From: Bacteroidota bacterium
GTDB taxonomy: Bacteria > Bacteroidota > Bacteroidia > Chitinophagales > Chitinophagaceae
Reading direction: 5' to 3'
NCBI GenBank assembly: GCA_016868775.1
Contig: VGFT01000001.1
Location: 479,734 to 543,733, forward strand
DNA: 64,000 bases
The notes beneath the pieces are model-generated. The model was not told where the DNA came from and ran no database searches. It was given only the letters and a program-made list of their open reading frames with translations. The position numbers were made by a program, and so were the translations under genes. Positions 54,768 to 62,718 of the stretch are shown here, one piece after another. The stretch's first letter is position 1; every line of letters begins with the position of its first letter.

Positions 54768-55166
54768 CTACTTTTCACTCTTGTATCGCTGGTTGACCAG
54801 TCCCATGGCAAAATACAGCACCGGTGAAATGAGGAATTCCTGCATGGAAGCAGCGATCTCTTTGGTTTTGATATTAACCATTCCGAAAGTCCAGTCAATT
54901 ATACCAATAGCGGTGATGGTACACAACAAGCTGATGTGAATGAAGTGCCAGAGGGTCGACATCCACTTGTCTTTTAATTGTCCGAGGTGATAGGTGCCTA
55001 CCAGGTACACGGCTACGGTGGTTCCGAATTTGATCACATGTCGGATTTTTCGGGGGATATTATAGGTATAGGCCCGATCGGCGAACAGTACATAAAACAG
55101 GGAGTAGAGCAGGATGACGCAGAGGAGTCCGCCGATCCATTTTGCCCGGTCGTTCTTATAGATCAT
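54768..55166 (-). CDS. Exosortase-associated membrane protein (XrtX-type)
   Basis: A 132-residue integral membrane protein with four probable helices ('WIGGLLCVILLYSLFYVLFA', 'FGTTVAVYLVGTYHLG', 'LWHFIHISLLCTITAIGIID', 'SPVLYFAMGLV'). It overlaps the exosortase gene by 11 bases and is the last gene of the operon. Small membrane proteins in this position accompany Bacteroidota exosortases; the identity rests on context and size as much as on sequence. Confidence 0.75.
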   Translation of the reverse strand: MIYKNDRAKWIGGLLCVILLYSLFYVLFADRAYTYNIPRKIRHVIKFGTTVAVYLVGTYHLGQLKDKWMSTLWHFIHISLLCTITAIGIIDWTFGMVNIKTKEIAASMQEFLISPVLYFAMGLVNQRYKSEK

Positions 55167-55764
55167 GGGCGGGTTCTTTTTGGAAGTGAACGGCCGTCGA
55201 GAATTTCACCCAGAGGGCGAAGATGACACCATAGATCATCATCTTGAAAACATAGTGGTGGGCGAAGTCGAATTGTTCTTTCCAGCTTTCGATAATGACA
55301 CAGAGTCCGGCGCACCGCAGGATGTTCACGAGGTGAATGATGACCAGTCCGATCGGGATGAATAGCAGTTTTCTTTTCACCGGGGCGGGCATGGCCAGGA
55401 TGAAGCCGACGTAGAGGACGAACAGCTCGAGGCCATTACATCCATCCGCGATGTGGAGGAGTCGTTTTCCATTCTTTTCGACTAGGCTAACGGGGGCAAT
55501 TTGCAATTCCCCTTCGAAGTTGGTTACGTGCAATTTTTCGCTGGCGGTATAGGTATTGGAACTAAATACTTGGTTGAGCAGCCAGGCGGAGTGGTTACCG
55601 ACGAGGTTGGTGAGGGGACTGTCGAGCGTTCGCTGGTAGGCTAAAAATCCCAGGTAAATGACTTTCCAAATTACCAGGATGAGCAGTCCCCTTAATAGAA
55701 AAGACTGGATCGGTTTAGGAATAGAGGCAAGGGAAGTGAAAAATCCTCTGATCGCGGCGGTCAT
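55156..55764 (-). CDS. xrtX: Exosortase family protein, XrtX-like
   Basis: A 202-residue polytopic membrane transpeptidase. The three family residues are present: Cys in 'HIADGCNGLELFVLYVGF', Arg in 'VNILRCAGLCV' and His in 'FDFAHHYVFKMMIYGVIF'. Exosortases cut substrates at a C-terminal tripartite signal and pass them on to a surface anchor. The upstream neighbour, overlapping by four bases, has such a signal (PID-CTERM), and the downstream neighbour is the usual small membrane partner. The XrtX subtype label is based on this gene set and should be treated as likely rather than proven. Confidence 0.88.
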   Translation of the reverse strand: MTAAIRGFFTSLASIPKPIQSFLLRGLLILVIWKVIYLGFLAYQRTLDSPLTNLVGNHSAWLLNQVFSSNTYTASEKLHVTNFEGELQIAPVSLVEKNGKRLLHIADGCNGLELFVLYVGFILAMPAPVKRKLLFIPIGLVIIHLVNILRCAGLCVIIESWKEQFDFAHHYVFKMMIYGVIFALWVKFSTAVHFQKEPAHDL

Positions 55765-56090
55765 TTATCAAAGGTATGCTTCTCTTGTCTTTTTTTCCGC
55801 AGGCGGTTGGCTCCATAGCCCAGTCCGGCTGCCAGCAGAAAGCCGAGGCCGCCGTCTACGGGCACACCGGGATCACCAGGGGGATTTTCGTCGCCGGGAT
55901 CTGGTGGAGGCGGCACGCTAAAAATTGTTTCATAGTAATCTCCCATGCTGCTATAGTCAATTTCCACTCCCTCCGGGATATCGGCATCTCCGTTTTCATC
56001 GATCTGTGCTAGCCCGATGAGCGGGGTCATTGTCAATAGTCCCACCAATAGTATTATCGACACGCCAATTATTGTGATTCTGATTTTCAT
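55761..56090 (-). CDS. PID-CTERM sorting-signal protein (likely exosortase substrate)
   Basis: A 109-residue exported protein: N-terminal signal sequence ('IGVSIILLVGLLTMTPLIG'), a short acidic and Pro/Gly-rich mature part ('PPPPDPGDENPPGDPG'), then a C-terminal sorting domain 'VPVDGGLGFLLAAGLGYG' followed by 'ANRLRKKRQEK'. This is the motif-helix-basic layout of exosortase substrates, of the PID-CTERM kind. With so little mature sequence the product may be a small surface peptide or a glycoprotein core. The stop overlaps the exosortase start (ATGA). Confidence 0.87.
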   Translation of the reverse strand: MKIRITIIGVSIILLVGLLTMTPLIGLAQIDENGDADIPEGVEIDYSSMGDYYETIFSVPPPPDPGDENPPGDPGVPVDGGLGFLLAAGLGYGANRLRKKRQEKHTFDK

Positions 56091-56114
56091 AAAATCTTTT
56101 TTTGTTTTATAGGA

Positions 56115-58877
56115 TTACTGCACGTTGATCTTAACGGCCTCTACTTTACGGGAAGAGGCATCTAGTACATTGATCAAGTAAGTTCCGGCCGGCAGGTTGG
56201 AGTTTAGTTTGATGTTCTGTACCGCGCTGCTGCCTGCATGCAGAACAACTTGCTGCTGCACCTGCACGCCCATCAGGTTGTAAATGGCGATGGTGTATTT
56301 ACCGGCTTCGCGTTTGCGCAGATCCAGGTTGAGTGATTCGCCGGCTTTGATGGGGTTGGGGTAGAGCCCAATGGAACTCTTCGGATCGTTATCTATGGGC
56401 GGAGTCATTGTTTTTGACTTGAATACGATACGGAAGCGATCGGCGCTGCTGGCGGTATTGCCATCTACGGCGAAGTCGTAGGGGACGGCCGCTTCCAGAC
56501 TCAGGGGTTGTTCTTTACCCAGGTAGGTGTCCTCCAAAGTGGCCTGCAGGTGACTGCTGCTGGTAAAATCGGAGGCTTCCGTGATCAGGCGGTAGTTGCC
56601 GGCACTGGTGGATTGGAGTCGCAGGAACAACGTATCATTTTCTTGGATGGTGGGGCGATATTCGAAGGTCAGGCTCGCCCCATCTCTACGGAACATGACG
56701 TTATTGGCATTATTCATTAGCTTTTGACCATCCATTCGGTTGACCTCTTTTTCGCCCTCGGAATAAAAGAAGGCGACGGCTCCGTCGGTAGTGATGTAAT
56801 CGTTTCCGGAGTTCCGTTGCAGGGTCAATCGCATTTTTTCTGTTACCAGCTCATTCGTGTTACGGAATACCTGACTGACGGTCAGACCTCCTTTGTTGCT
56901 TTCTGTAAAGGCAACAGATAGGTTTGCAGCCGCAGTGGCACGCACAAAGAATGCCTGACCGCTTTGTAGGCGTGTGTAATTGGCCCCATTTGAATAGGCT
57001 CCAGAATTATTATTATAGGTGTTGGAAGTACGGGTAAAAGTTACATAACCACCTGTAGTTCCAGTACCACTAGTGCCGCTGGTATTCAAATTTGGATCCC
57101 ACAGATAGATAGCATCATCTACGTTGTTCATATTTACCCCGGCGCTTCCAAGATCTACGGGGCAGGCATAAGGGTTGCCGACCATATAATATATACCTGC
57201 TGTAGCTCCGGTGATGCTAAAAGATTGGTTGCCTTGGCGAAGCGAACCGATAGCTTTGAGGGTAATTCGGTTCGATCCCGGTATTCCGCTTGCAATGTTG
57301 CCACTTCCGTAGTCGCCTGAGGCAAAAAGGAAAAAGCTTAATGGGTTGCCCGAGGAATTGAATAATGGTGTAGGGGCGTCTATTAGCTTAGTATCAGTGA
57401 TATTCTCAAACGCTCCAGTGCTATTGTTCCAATACCGCATGGAGGCGTAGGGGCCATTGACCAAGCCAGTGGTTGAGCTGCCATTTCCTGCGGATCCAGT
57501 CCCGTCAGGCCCCCAGATTTCAACACCGGTGCCTGGAATAACAGATCCATTGTTTTGCCAATTATAATAAATACTGTTATTCGAACTACCCATAACCGGA
57601 GCGGTTATCATTCGCCAAGCACGCCTATTGGTTTCAAAATAGCGTTCAACGGTGACATCGCCGGAGATATAACCACCAGAGGAAGAACCCTCCCCGACTC
57701 GAGCGGTAGTGGAGGCGTTACTTTTCAATGTCAGGTTACCATTAGTGGTTAGGGTGCCAGCAGTGGGTGTCAGCGTCCCGGTCAGGCTCTGCATATTGCC
57801 GGCACCGGCTGTAATAGTGACACCAGCGCTGTTGTTGATTGCTAAGTTCGAGATTGTACCGGTTCCTGAGATGGTTTGGGCAGAGTTACCACCCATGGCC
57901 AATTTCCCACTTCCACTAATCGTTCCGTTGTTGCTTAATGTTCCTGTAATGGTCAAGGTAACGTCTGCTTCGATTGTAACGGTTCCACCTGATGCTACAG
58001 TAAGGTCATTAACCGTTTGGTTGGTTGATATTTGCAAGGTCCCCCCATTATTTACTGTTGCGCTGTTACCTGACGGAATGGTTGTTCCTCCCGATCTGTT
58101 TAGACGCAGTGTTCCGCCGGAAACTGTAGTGGAGCCTGTGTAAGTATTAGCCCCACTTAATGTTAGTGTGCCCGAATTTGATTTGACAATTGATCCAGGC
58201 CCACCAGATTCTGAGATAATTCCACTAATTGAATTATTCCCGGAGAAGGTAGCTGTGTAGGTATTTAATAAAAAGGTCGAAGTAAATGTAAATGTTCCAT
58301 TATTTGCGTTGAAGGTGCATGATCCACCTAAAGCAAGTGATACATTAAATGTATGGGTATTGACGCTGGCATCTTCGTTTGAAAATCCAGCATCCACATT
58401 TATTGTACCCCCAGCAGCTGCATTAAAGGTTCTTGAATTAGACGCCCCACTTTTAAATGTTAAAGATTTTAGATTAAAAGTTTTGCCGTTTACAGTCATT
58501 AAAACCTGACTATTATTATCAATATTGACCCAGTTTCTTCCAAATGTTGTGTTGTAACTATTACACTGATTATCATCAGGGACCTGAACATGATAACCAT
58601 CACATGTTCTGTACCATGGATTTTCGCTATCCCACCAATTCCCCCTTGCCGTTCCAGAGCGCCAATAAATAGTTTGCTGCGTAAATCCACAAATTGAAAT
58701 TGAGGTAAGGCAGAATAAAAGAAAAAATTTTAACAAGTTTTTCCTCTTTAAGTGAAAAGTTGAAAAGCGTATACCGTGAATTTTGTTAGCTAATATTCTG
58801 TTGCTTTCCGCAAATGATTTAGCAGCAGAAATGAGATACGTAGAACGCTGACTCCGAGGGTTCAGATTCGTTGGCAT
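56115..58877 (-). CDS. Large secreted adhesin-like protein with type IX sorting domain
   Basis: A 920-residue protein. A signal peptide ('LLKFFLLFCLTSISICGFTQ') lies about 50 residues after the ATG, so the true start may be an internal non-ATG codon. The first 400 residues form a beta-helix-like passenger with the autotransporter-associated repeat 'GANTYTGSTTVSGGTLRLNR'. The middle is rich in Gly/Asn/Ser/Thr. The C terminus has a type A T9SS sorting domain ('IGLYPNPIKAGESLNLDL', 'YTIAIYNLMGVQV', 'LPAGTYLINVL'), which directs export through the outer membrane and attachment to the surface. It is 24 bases ahead of the PID-CTERM gene, so probably heads the exosortase operon. Confidence 0.88.
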   Translation of the reverse strand: MPTNLNPRSQRSTYLISAAKSFAESNRILANKIHGIRFSTFHLKRKNLLKFFLLFCLTSISICGFTQQTIYWRSGTARGNWWDSENPWYRTCDGYHVQVPDDNQCNSYNTTFGRNWVNIDNNSQVLMTVNGKTFNLKSLTFKSGASNSRTFNAAAGGTINVDAGFSNEDASVNTHTFNVSLALGGSCTFNANNGTFTFTSTFLLNTYTATFSGNNSISGIISESGGPGSIVKSNSGTLTLSGANTYTGSTTVSGGTLRLNRSGGTTIPSGNSATVNNGGTLQISTNQTVNDLTVASGGTVTIEADVTLTITGTLSNNGTISGSGKLAMGGNSAQTISGTGTISNLAINNSAGVTITAGAGNMQSLTGTLTPTAGTLTTNGNLTLKSNASTTARVGEGSSSGGYISGDVTVERYFETNRRAWRMITAPVMGSSNNSIYYNWQNNGSVIPGTGVEIWGPDGTGSAGNGSSTTGLVNGPYASMRYWNNSTGAFENITDTKLIDAPTPLFNSSGNPLSFFLFASGDYGSGNIASGIPGSNRITLKAIGSLRQGNQSFSITGATAGIYYMVGNPYACPVDLGSAGVNMNNVDDAIYLWDPNLNTSGTSGTGTTGGYVTFTRTSNTYNNNSGAYSNGANYTRLQSGQAFFVRATAAANLSVAFTESNKGGLTVSQVFRNTNELVTEKMRLTLQRNSGNDYITTDGAVAFFYSEGEKEVNRMDGQKLMNNANNVMFRRDGASLTFEYRPTIQENDTLFLRLQSTSAGNYRLITEASDFTSSSHLQATLEDTYLGKEQPLSLEAAVPYDFAVDGNTASSADRFRIVFKSKTMTPPIDNDPKSSIGLYPNPIKAGESLNLDLRKREAGKYTIAIYNLMGVQVQQQVVLHAGSSAVQNIKLNSNLPAGTYLINVLDASSRKVEAVKINVQ

Positions 58878-59124
58878 GGCAATCGGATTTTGTATTAAAT
58901 CATCATTAAAATATGTACGAAGTACACATTAACCAAAAACTGTCGAATAAATTTATCAACCTAACACGTGTTAGTTTAACAGATTTGGTTTTTTATGGTC
59001 AATACGCCTCAGATGCAGGTGGATCCTTCATATCGGGAAATTCAGGTTACTTGCATGTAGTTTTGTGGGTACCAGGCATTTATCTCAATTTATTATTCAA
59101 ACCCATCGTTAAGAATTACTGTTG

Positions 59125-59205
59125 ATGCGACTTTTAATCATCATACTATTCGCAACTTCTACTAGTTGTTTTGGGCAACAAAAAATAATATTACCCAAGG
59201 CATTG
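59125..59205 (+). pseudogene. 5' remnant of an exported-protein gene cut by the IS element
   Basis: Only a signal peptide and a few residues remain: 'MRLLIIILFATSTSCFGQ' then 'QKIILPKAL', ending at the left end of the IS element. The frame continues into the element and stops at 59250. No matching continuation is seen on the plus strand after the right end of the element (60537 onwards), so insertion was probably accompanied by deletion of the rest of the gene. Confidence 0.6.
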
Positions 59206-59231
59206 TGTATCGACCCCTTAATTCTTGGACA
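59206..59231 (+). repeat. IS3 element terminal inverted repeat, left
   Basis: TGTATCGACCCCTTAATT followed by CTTGGACA. It pairs imperfectly with the right end at 60510-60536, with one small gap before TGGACA. Confidence 0.75.
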
Positions 59232-60129
59232 AAACGGGGTTAAAATTTGAGACAATTTCGGGTATTTTTTCTGTTTTACAAGGTTGATTTTTTTGTCCGT
59301 ACTGGAGTAAGAACTGCTCCGGGGACTTTCTCCCCAGCGATCCATGCTTTCTGTGGTTGTTGTACCATTCGTAATACCGGTTAAAAATCATCTGAGCATG
59401 GTAGATCGATTCAAACTCATAACGCTCCACAACCTCTCGTTGAACATTGCTGTGCAAGGCTTCGATGTAAGCGTTTTCTTCAGGAGTAGCCACATGGGTA
59501 AATTCCTGATTCACACCCTTTTCTTTTAAAAACTGTCTTACTACTCCGGCAATGAACTGTGAGCCGTTATCGTTTCTAAGCGTTATGTTTTCAATCCTGT
59601 ATTCCATCAGCAGTAGGGATAGCAGCACGATCACATCTCCTTTTTTGATGTTAAACCGAAGCATGTGAGTCAAGACCTTGCGGCTATACGCATCAATAAC
59701 AGTCAACAGCAGCGCATTACGCTGAGCTCCATGGATATGGATGTACTTGATATCCATGCAAAGGTGCTCCAGCGGCTTTTCCGCCCGGATCTTCCGGAAG
59801 CGAACGAACTGTCTGGGAACACCAATAGAGCCAATTCTGCGGTTAAACAGCAGGTTATGGATCTTCATCAGCCGGTAGACTTTCTTATGGTTGATGATAT
59901 ATCCCTTTTGCTTCAGTTCATCCCAGACGTTCTTGTACCCATAGCAGCAGAACTCCTGTTGGAGAATCGATTCTACGTCTTTTACCAGGGCTGTATTATC
60001 GATCAGCTTTCCATCGGAAGTAACGGTCATTTCACTGGGCTTACGCCCACGCAGGCCATCTCCCCGCTTGTAGTAGAAGCTACTACGGGGCACTCCTGAC
60101 CAGTTCATAAGACCTTGCTTACTTACCAT
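59218..60129 (-). CDS. IS3 transposase OrfB (DDE integrase core)
   Basis: A 303-residue frame, normally expressed as part of an OrfAB fusion. The rve integrase core shows the acidic triad: 'HLCMDIKYIHIHG' (D), 'TLRNDNGSQFIAG' (D) and 'TPEENAYIEALHS' (E), followed by 'WYNNHRKHGSLGRKSPEQF'. It cuts and joins DNA at the element ends. Upstream of its first ATG the frame is open back through the A8 slippery site in OrfA, so production as a -1 frameshift fusion is expected. Its stop lies within the left terminal repeat. Confidence 0.93.
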   Translation of the reverse strand: MVSKQGLMNWSGVPRSSFYYKRGDGLRGRKPSEMTVTSDGKLIDNTALVKDVESILQQEFCCYGYKNVWDELKQKGYIINHKKVYRLMKIHNLLFNRRIGSIGVPRQFVRFRKIRAEKPLEHLCMDIKYIHIHGAQRNALLLTVIDAYSRKVLTHMLRFNIKKGDVIVLLSLLLMEYRIENITLRNDNGSQFIAGVVRQFLKEKGVNQEFTHVATPEENAYIEALHSNVQREVVERYEFESIYHAQMIFNRYYEWYNNHRKHGSLGRKSPEQFLLQYGQKNQPCKTEKIPEIVSNFNPVLSKN

Positions 60130-60152
60130 AGGATTTGATTCAAACTGCTTGA

Positions 60153-60470
60153 TTACCTCGACCGACGCTGCTCTAGGGATTGACTTTTTTTTAAAAGCTC
60201 AGTCTTGAACTCCAGTTCAATAGATTGCTTGGCCACTATGTTTTTTAATACCCGGATCTGCTCTTCCAGGGCGTCTACTTCCGGGTTACGCTGCCTAGAA
60301 TAGGACTTAAGGCTAGCTACCCCCCCTTCGTTAAAGTTCTCCTTCCACCGTCTAAATACTGTGGGAGATAGGTTGTGTTTACGAAGGGTGGCGGTAACAC
60401 CAAACTGATCTGCTTCATTAATGATAGCTAATTTCTCCGAAGCCGAGAAACTCCTTGGTGTTTTTGACAT
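60153..60470 (-). CDS. IS3 transposase OrfA (HTH)
   Basis: A 105-residue protein with a helix-turn-helix ('FSASEKLAIINEADQFGVTA', 'LSPTVFRRWKENFNEGG') that recognises the element ends and a leucine-zipper-like C-terminal helix ('EEQIRVLKNIVAKQSIEL'). Near its end the codons TTA AAA AAA AGT contain A AAA AAA G. A -1 slip gives '...LKKKSIPRAASVEV' and enters the OrfB frame without a stop, producing the OrfAB transposase. Read alone, OrfA ends with 'SLEQRRSR' and acts as a regulator. Confidence 0.93.
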   Translation of the reverse strand: MSKTPRSFSASEKLAIINEADQFGVTATLRKHNLSPTVFRRWKENFNEGGVASLKSYSRQRNPEVDALEEQIRVLKNIVAKQSIELEFKTELLKKSQSLEQRRSR

Positions 60471-60509
60471 ACTTCCTAAATTTAGTGACTTAATTGATTT
60501 TACAATTAC

Positions 60510-60536
60510 TGTCCAGTCATTTAGGGAGTCAATACA
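60510..60536 (-). repeat. IS3 element terminal inverted repeat, right
   Basis: On the minus strand it begins TGTATTGACTCCCTAAATGA and then CTGGACA. It matches the left end at most positions. The stop codon of the adjacent DUF4177-like lipoprotein gene begins only two bases outside the element. Confidence 0.75.
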
Positions 60537-60538
60537 TT

Positions 60539-60901
60539 TTATTGACTAGGACGCTTAAATATAATCACTAGCCGCTGTGGTCTTGTATTTGGCTGAAGTC
60601 CAATTACGTCATTTCCTCTGGCCAATAAATTTGGGAATACTGTTTCCATTTCCAAATAGGATGTTGCTATCTCCCATCCCTCAACTCCAAATTTATTTAA
60701 AGTAGAATCACTAGGCACAACAGTAGTACTTGAAACGCGACGTTTAAATAATTCGTCACCTGATCTATAAGATTTATCTAAAGATTCAATTTTTTCAGCA
60801 TCATAATAAACGGTTTTATATTCCCATTTATGTTTATTTTGACAGCTAGTAAATATGATTAATGCAACAAAAATTGAAAGTAATGATAGTTTGTTTTTCA
60901 T
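60539..60901 (-). CDS. Small DUF4177-like lipoprotein
   Basis: A 120-residue lipoprotein ('VALIIFTSC' lipobox). The mature part has 'HKWEYKTVYYDAEKIESL', then 'LNKFGVEGWEIATSYLEM' and ends 'RLVIIFKRPSQ', following the DUF4177 pattern (WEYK, leucine-asparagine then GWE). Function of the domain is unknown. It lies directly beside the IS element, whose insertion spared its last codon, and is 24 bases downstream of a SHOCT-like gene. Confidence 0.7.
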   Translation of the reverse strand: MKNKLSLLSIFVALIIFTSCQNKHKWEYKTVYYDAEKIESLDKSYRSGDELFKRRVSSTTVVPSDSTLNKFGVEGWEIATSYLEMETVFPNLLARGNDVIGLQPNTRPQRLVIIFKRPSQ

Positions 60902-60925
60902 AGCTCTTAAAATTTTATTTTTAGT

Positions 60926-61141
60926 TTACTTTAAGATTCCTTTTCTTATTTCTTGATATTCAGATTTACTTATTTCTCCCTTATCTAATAACCCTTTCAA
61001 CTTACTTAATCTTACTTCTATGTAAGAAATTTCGTTTTGAGAATTCTGATTTTGTACTTTTAGATTATCTGAAATGAAGTTAAATAAAGTATTTGAAACT
61101 TTTCTATCCTCATCATTCATACTAAAATATCTTTCAAACAC
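60926..61141 (-). CDS. Small SHOCT-like protein
   Basis: A 71-residue protein whose last 30 residues, 'LSKLKGLLDKGEISKSEYQE' followed by 'IRKGILK', match the SHOCT oligomerisation motif (short helix, then G-I/E-S-E-E-F/Y). The first half has no recognised domain. Upstream of and probably co-transcribed with the DUF4177-like lipoprotein gene. AT-rich codon use as in the rest of this accessory stretch. Confidence 0.6.
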   Translation of the reverse strand: MFERYFSMNDEDRKVSNTLFNFISDNLKVQNQNSQNEISYIEVRLSKLKGLLDKGEISKSEYQEIRKGILK

Positions 61142-61585
61142 TCGTAAACTCTAATGTCCCTCCATACTCATTATCACATAAGGTTCTATCTTATTGATTA
61201 TCCCCTCTTTGATAAATGTTCTCCTCCCCGTATGTGAGGATAATACTTCGGATAGTTGTCTCTTATCCTCCGTCCCCCTGCAGTATCCCCCGGGAACAAC
61301 AAGGCCCTGTAATTTATTTTTTTACAGGGCTTTATAAACTTGTTTGTGGTGTGGGGCGAACAATCACCCTTTATAATCAGTTGAAGCGATAATCATTTTT
61401 GACTATCTTCTGAAACGCTTTATGGGCAAGAGTTTCAGCGAATTTTGTTTGCAGAAAAAACTGCTGTTTTCTGCTTTATAAAGATCTTTCTGAAGAGCAC
61501 TGTGCTCGGGAAGTGCTCTGGTCGCTTTATAAAGGTAACAATTTATTTTAATTAAAAGTTATTCCAAAAGATTGCACAATGTTTG
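61142..61585. other. Structured AT-rich intergenic region with palindromes
   Basis: No coding frame is convincing here. It contains a hairpin (61306-61332), the palindrome CTTTATAAAG at 61474-61483 and again at 61525-61534, a near copy at 61332-61341 (CTTTATAAAC), and GAGCAC-T-GTGCTC at 61495-61507 between the two perfect palindromes. The arrangement could be a recombination site, an origin of transfer, or a small structured RNA; the sequence alone does not decide. Confidence 0.5.
61306..61332. terminator. Hairpin, possible bidirectional terminator
   Basis: GCCCTGTAA and TTACAGGGC form a perfect 9-bp stem around a T-rich loop of nine bases, followed by TTTATAA on the plus strand and preceded by AACAAG. 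The T-tract is short, so terminator strength is uncertain. Confidence 0.55.
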
Positions 61586-61939
61586 CTACTTAGTAGTTTT
61601 TGTGAGTACGTTATTGGGTTGCTTGAATCTGGTCCGCCTTGAAGTTGGTATACTGAATAAAGTGGACGGACTGGTTATTGCTGGTGCATTGATAGGGGTC
61701 TGTATAGGAGTGGATGTTGTAGTTACATCTTGATTTCTGAATTGTGCGCGCATCTTTTCAAGCGAAATCAATTTAACAGGTATAATAGGGTTCTTTTGAT
61801 TAACTTTTATAGCCGGCTTGTTTACCATTTCAAAAAATGCTTGTTCGCTCTCATCAAATGTTCTCTCCAGATTTTTTGTGTTGTATTTCCGGCAATAGCC
61901 GAGTTTTTGGCAATCGGGACAAAGAAATGGGTCGCGCAT
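61586..61939 (-). CDS. Hypothetical protein with N-terminal Cys cluster
   Basis: A 117-residue protein. The N terminus 'RDPFLCPDCQKLGYCRKYN' has CxxC and a further Cys, suggesting a small zinc or metal site. The C-terminal half is Thr/Pro/Ser-rich ('TTTSTPIQTPINAPAITSPS') and ends in basic residues ('FKQPNNVLTKTTK'). No family recognised. It is one of a set of small AT-rich genes on the minus strand. Confidence 0.45.
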   Translation of the reverse strand: MRDPFLCPDCQKLGYCRKYNTKNLERTFDESEQAFFEMVNKPAIKVNQKNPIIPVKLISLEKMRAQFRNQDVTTTSTPIQTPINAPAITSPSTLFSIPTSRRTRFKQPNNVLTKTTK

Positions 61940-62083
61940 AAATATTTTTCAGGACACTAAATCTAAATATTTCTGGAGACTTTTAGGCATAAGTATTCAT
62001 TTCCCGTATCTTTCGGAATTATAAAGTATTAGTCACGCCGATAGACTCGTCTACGACATGGCTAATAGGGCCTTTACAAAGCT

Positions 62084-62356
62084 TTAATTTTCAGCCCTTT
62101 CTTTATATGCGCTGTGTTTCTTTGCCATATGAATCGTCATTCCAATGGACCCAAGCACAAACAGGCCAAATAGGAACCACCCTAACGCACTGCTATCCTT
62201 TTTTGGGGGTGTTGGGTCTGGTGTGGCCCCCGCTACGGGCGAAACGTCAGGTGGGGCAACAGGGGGTGGTTCAATTGGCTGGATGGTACTTGGAGTAGTG
62301 CCTGGTGCTGGAACTTTGGGCAGTAAGTCAAAGCCTGTATCTTCAAAAATTGACAT
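62084..62356 (-). CDS. Small membrane protein with Pro-rich N-terminal region
   Basis: A 90-residue protein: a Pro/Ala/Thr-rich stretch ('TIQPIEPPPVAPPDVSPV') followed by one membrane helix ('LGWFLFGLFVLGSIGMTIHM') and a short basic tail. No family recognised. It is 11 bases downstream of the next gene and probably shares its transcript. Confidence 0.5.
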   Translation of the reverse strand: MSIFEDTGFDLLPKVPAPGTTPSTIQPIEPPPVAPPDVSPVAGATPDPTPPKKDSSALGWFLFGLFVLGSIGMTIHMAKKHSAYKERAEN

Positions 62357-62367
62357 GAGATGTGTGT

Positions 62368-62718
62368 TTATAATTTGATAATTCGGATTTCGCCATTTTG
62401 AAAAACTGAATACGCAAATGAGCCTACAACTCTGTATTCATGTCCTTCTATTTGAGTAGTGCCGGATATAATGGTCCAGTTCATGCGCTGCTCTCTAAGT
62501 ACATTCACATCGAAAAGGCTATCACCATATCTATTGTGACAAGCTCTTAGTAAAGCCTGAATACGGTTGATTTCGGATAGTGCATTTTTCCTTAATTGGT
62601 TTTTTTCCTTCTCTCGCTCAAGCCTTTCAAGATAGGAACACTCCTCACTGCAATAACGACGATTTCCGTTTAATTGACTATGTAGCACTATTGTGCAAAA
62701 GCGGTATCTGCAGATCAT
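62368..62718 (-). CDS. Hypothetical protein with Cys-rich N terminus
   Basis: A 116-residue protein. 'CRYRFCTIVLHSQLNGNRRY' followed by 'CSEECSYLERLEREKEKNQL' gives CX4C and CX3C spacings that could bind zinc, then a charged helix. The rest ('WTIISGTTQIEGHEYRVVGS') is beta-like. Overlaps the upstream HTH-like gene by four bases, indicating an operon. No family recognised. Confidence 0.55.
   Translation of the reverse strand: MICRYRFCTIVLHSQLNGNRRYCSEECSYLERLEREKEKNQLRKNALSEINRIQALLRACHNRYGDSLFDVNVLREQRMNWTIISGTTQIEGHEYRVVGSFAYSVFQNGEIRIIKL

Larger units (their letters stand above)
59206..60536 (-). mobile_element. IS3-family insertion sequence (about 1.33 kb)
   Basis: The element has imperfect terminal inverted repeats. 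The left end starts TGTATCGACCCCTTAATT and the right end, read inward on the minus strand, starts TGTATTGACTCCCTAAAT; both then reach TGGACA about 22 bases in. Two overlapping frames encode OrfA (HTH) and OrfB (DDE integrase), with a run of eight A at the junction for -1 frameshifting, the hallmark of IS3. No flanking target duplication is evident (ATTG on the left, TTTT on the right), consistent with adjacent rearrangement. Both frames look intact. Confidence 0.9.

Noticed and set aside
58913..59125. 70-residue plus-strand frame before the IS element
   Set aside because: No family likeness and no leader; it ends exactly where a better signal-peptide start (59125) begins, so it is probably chance.
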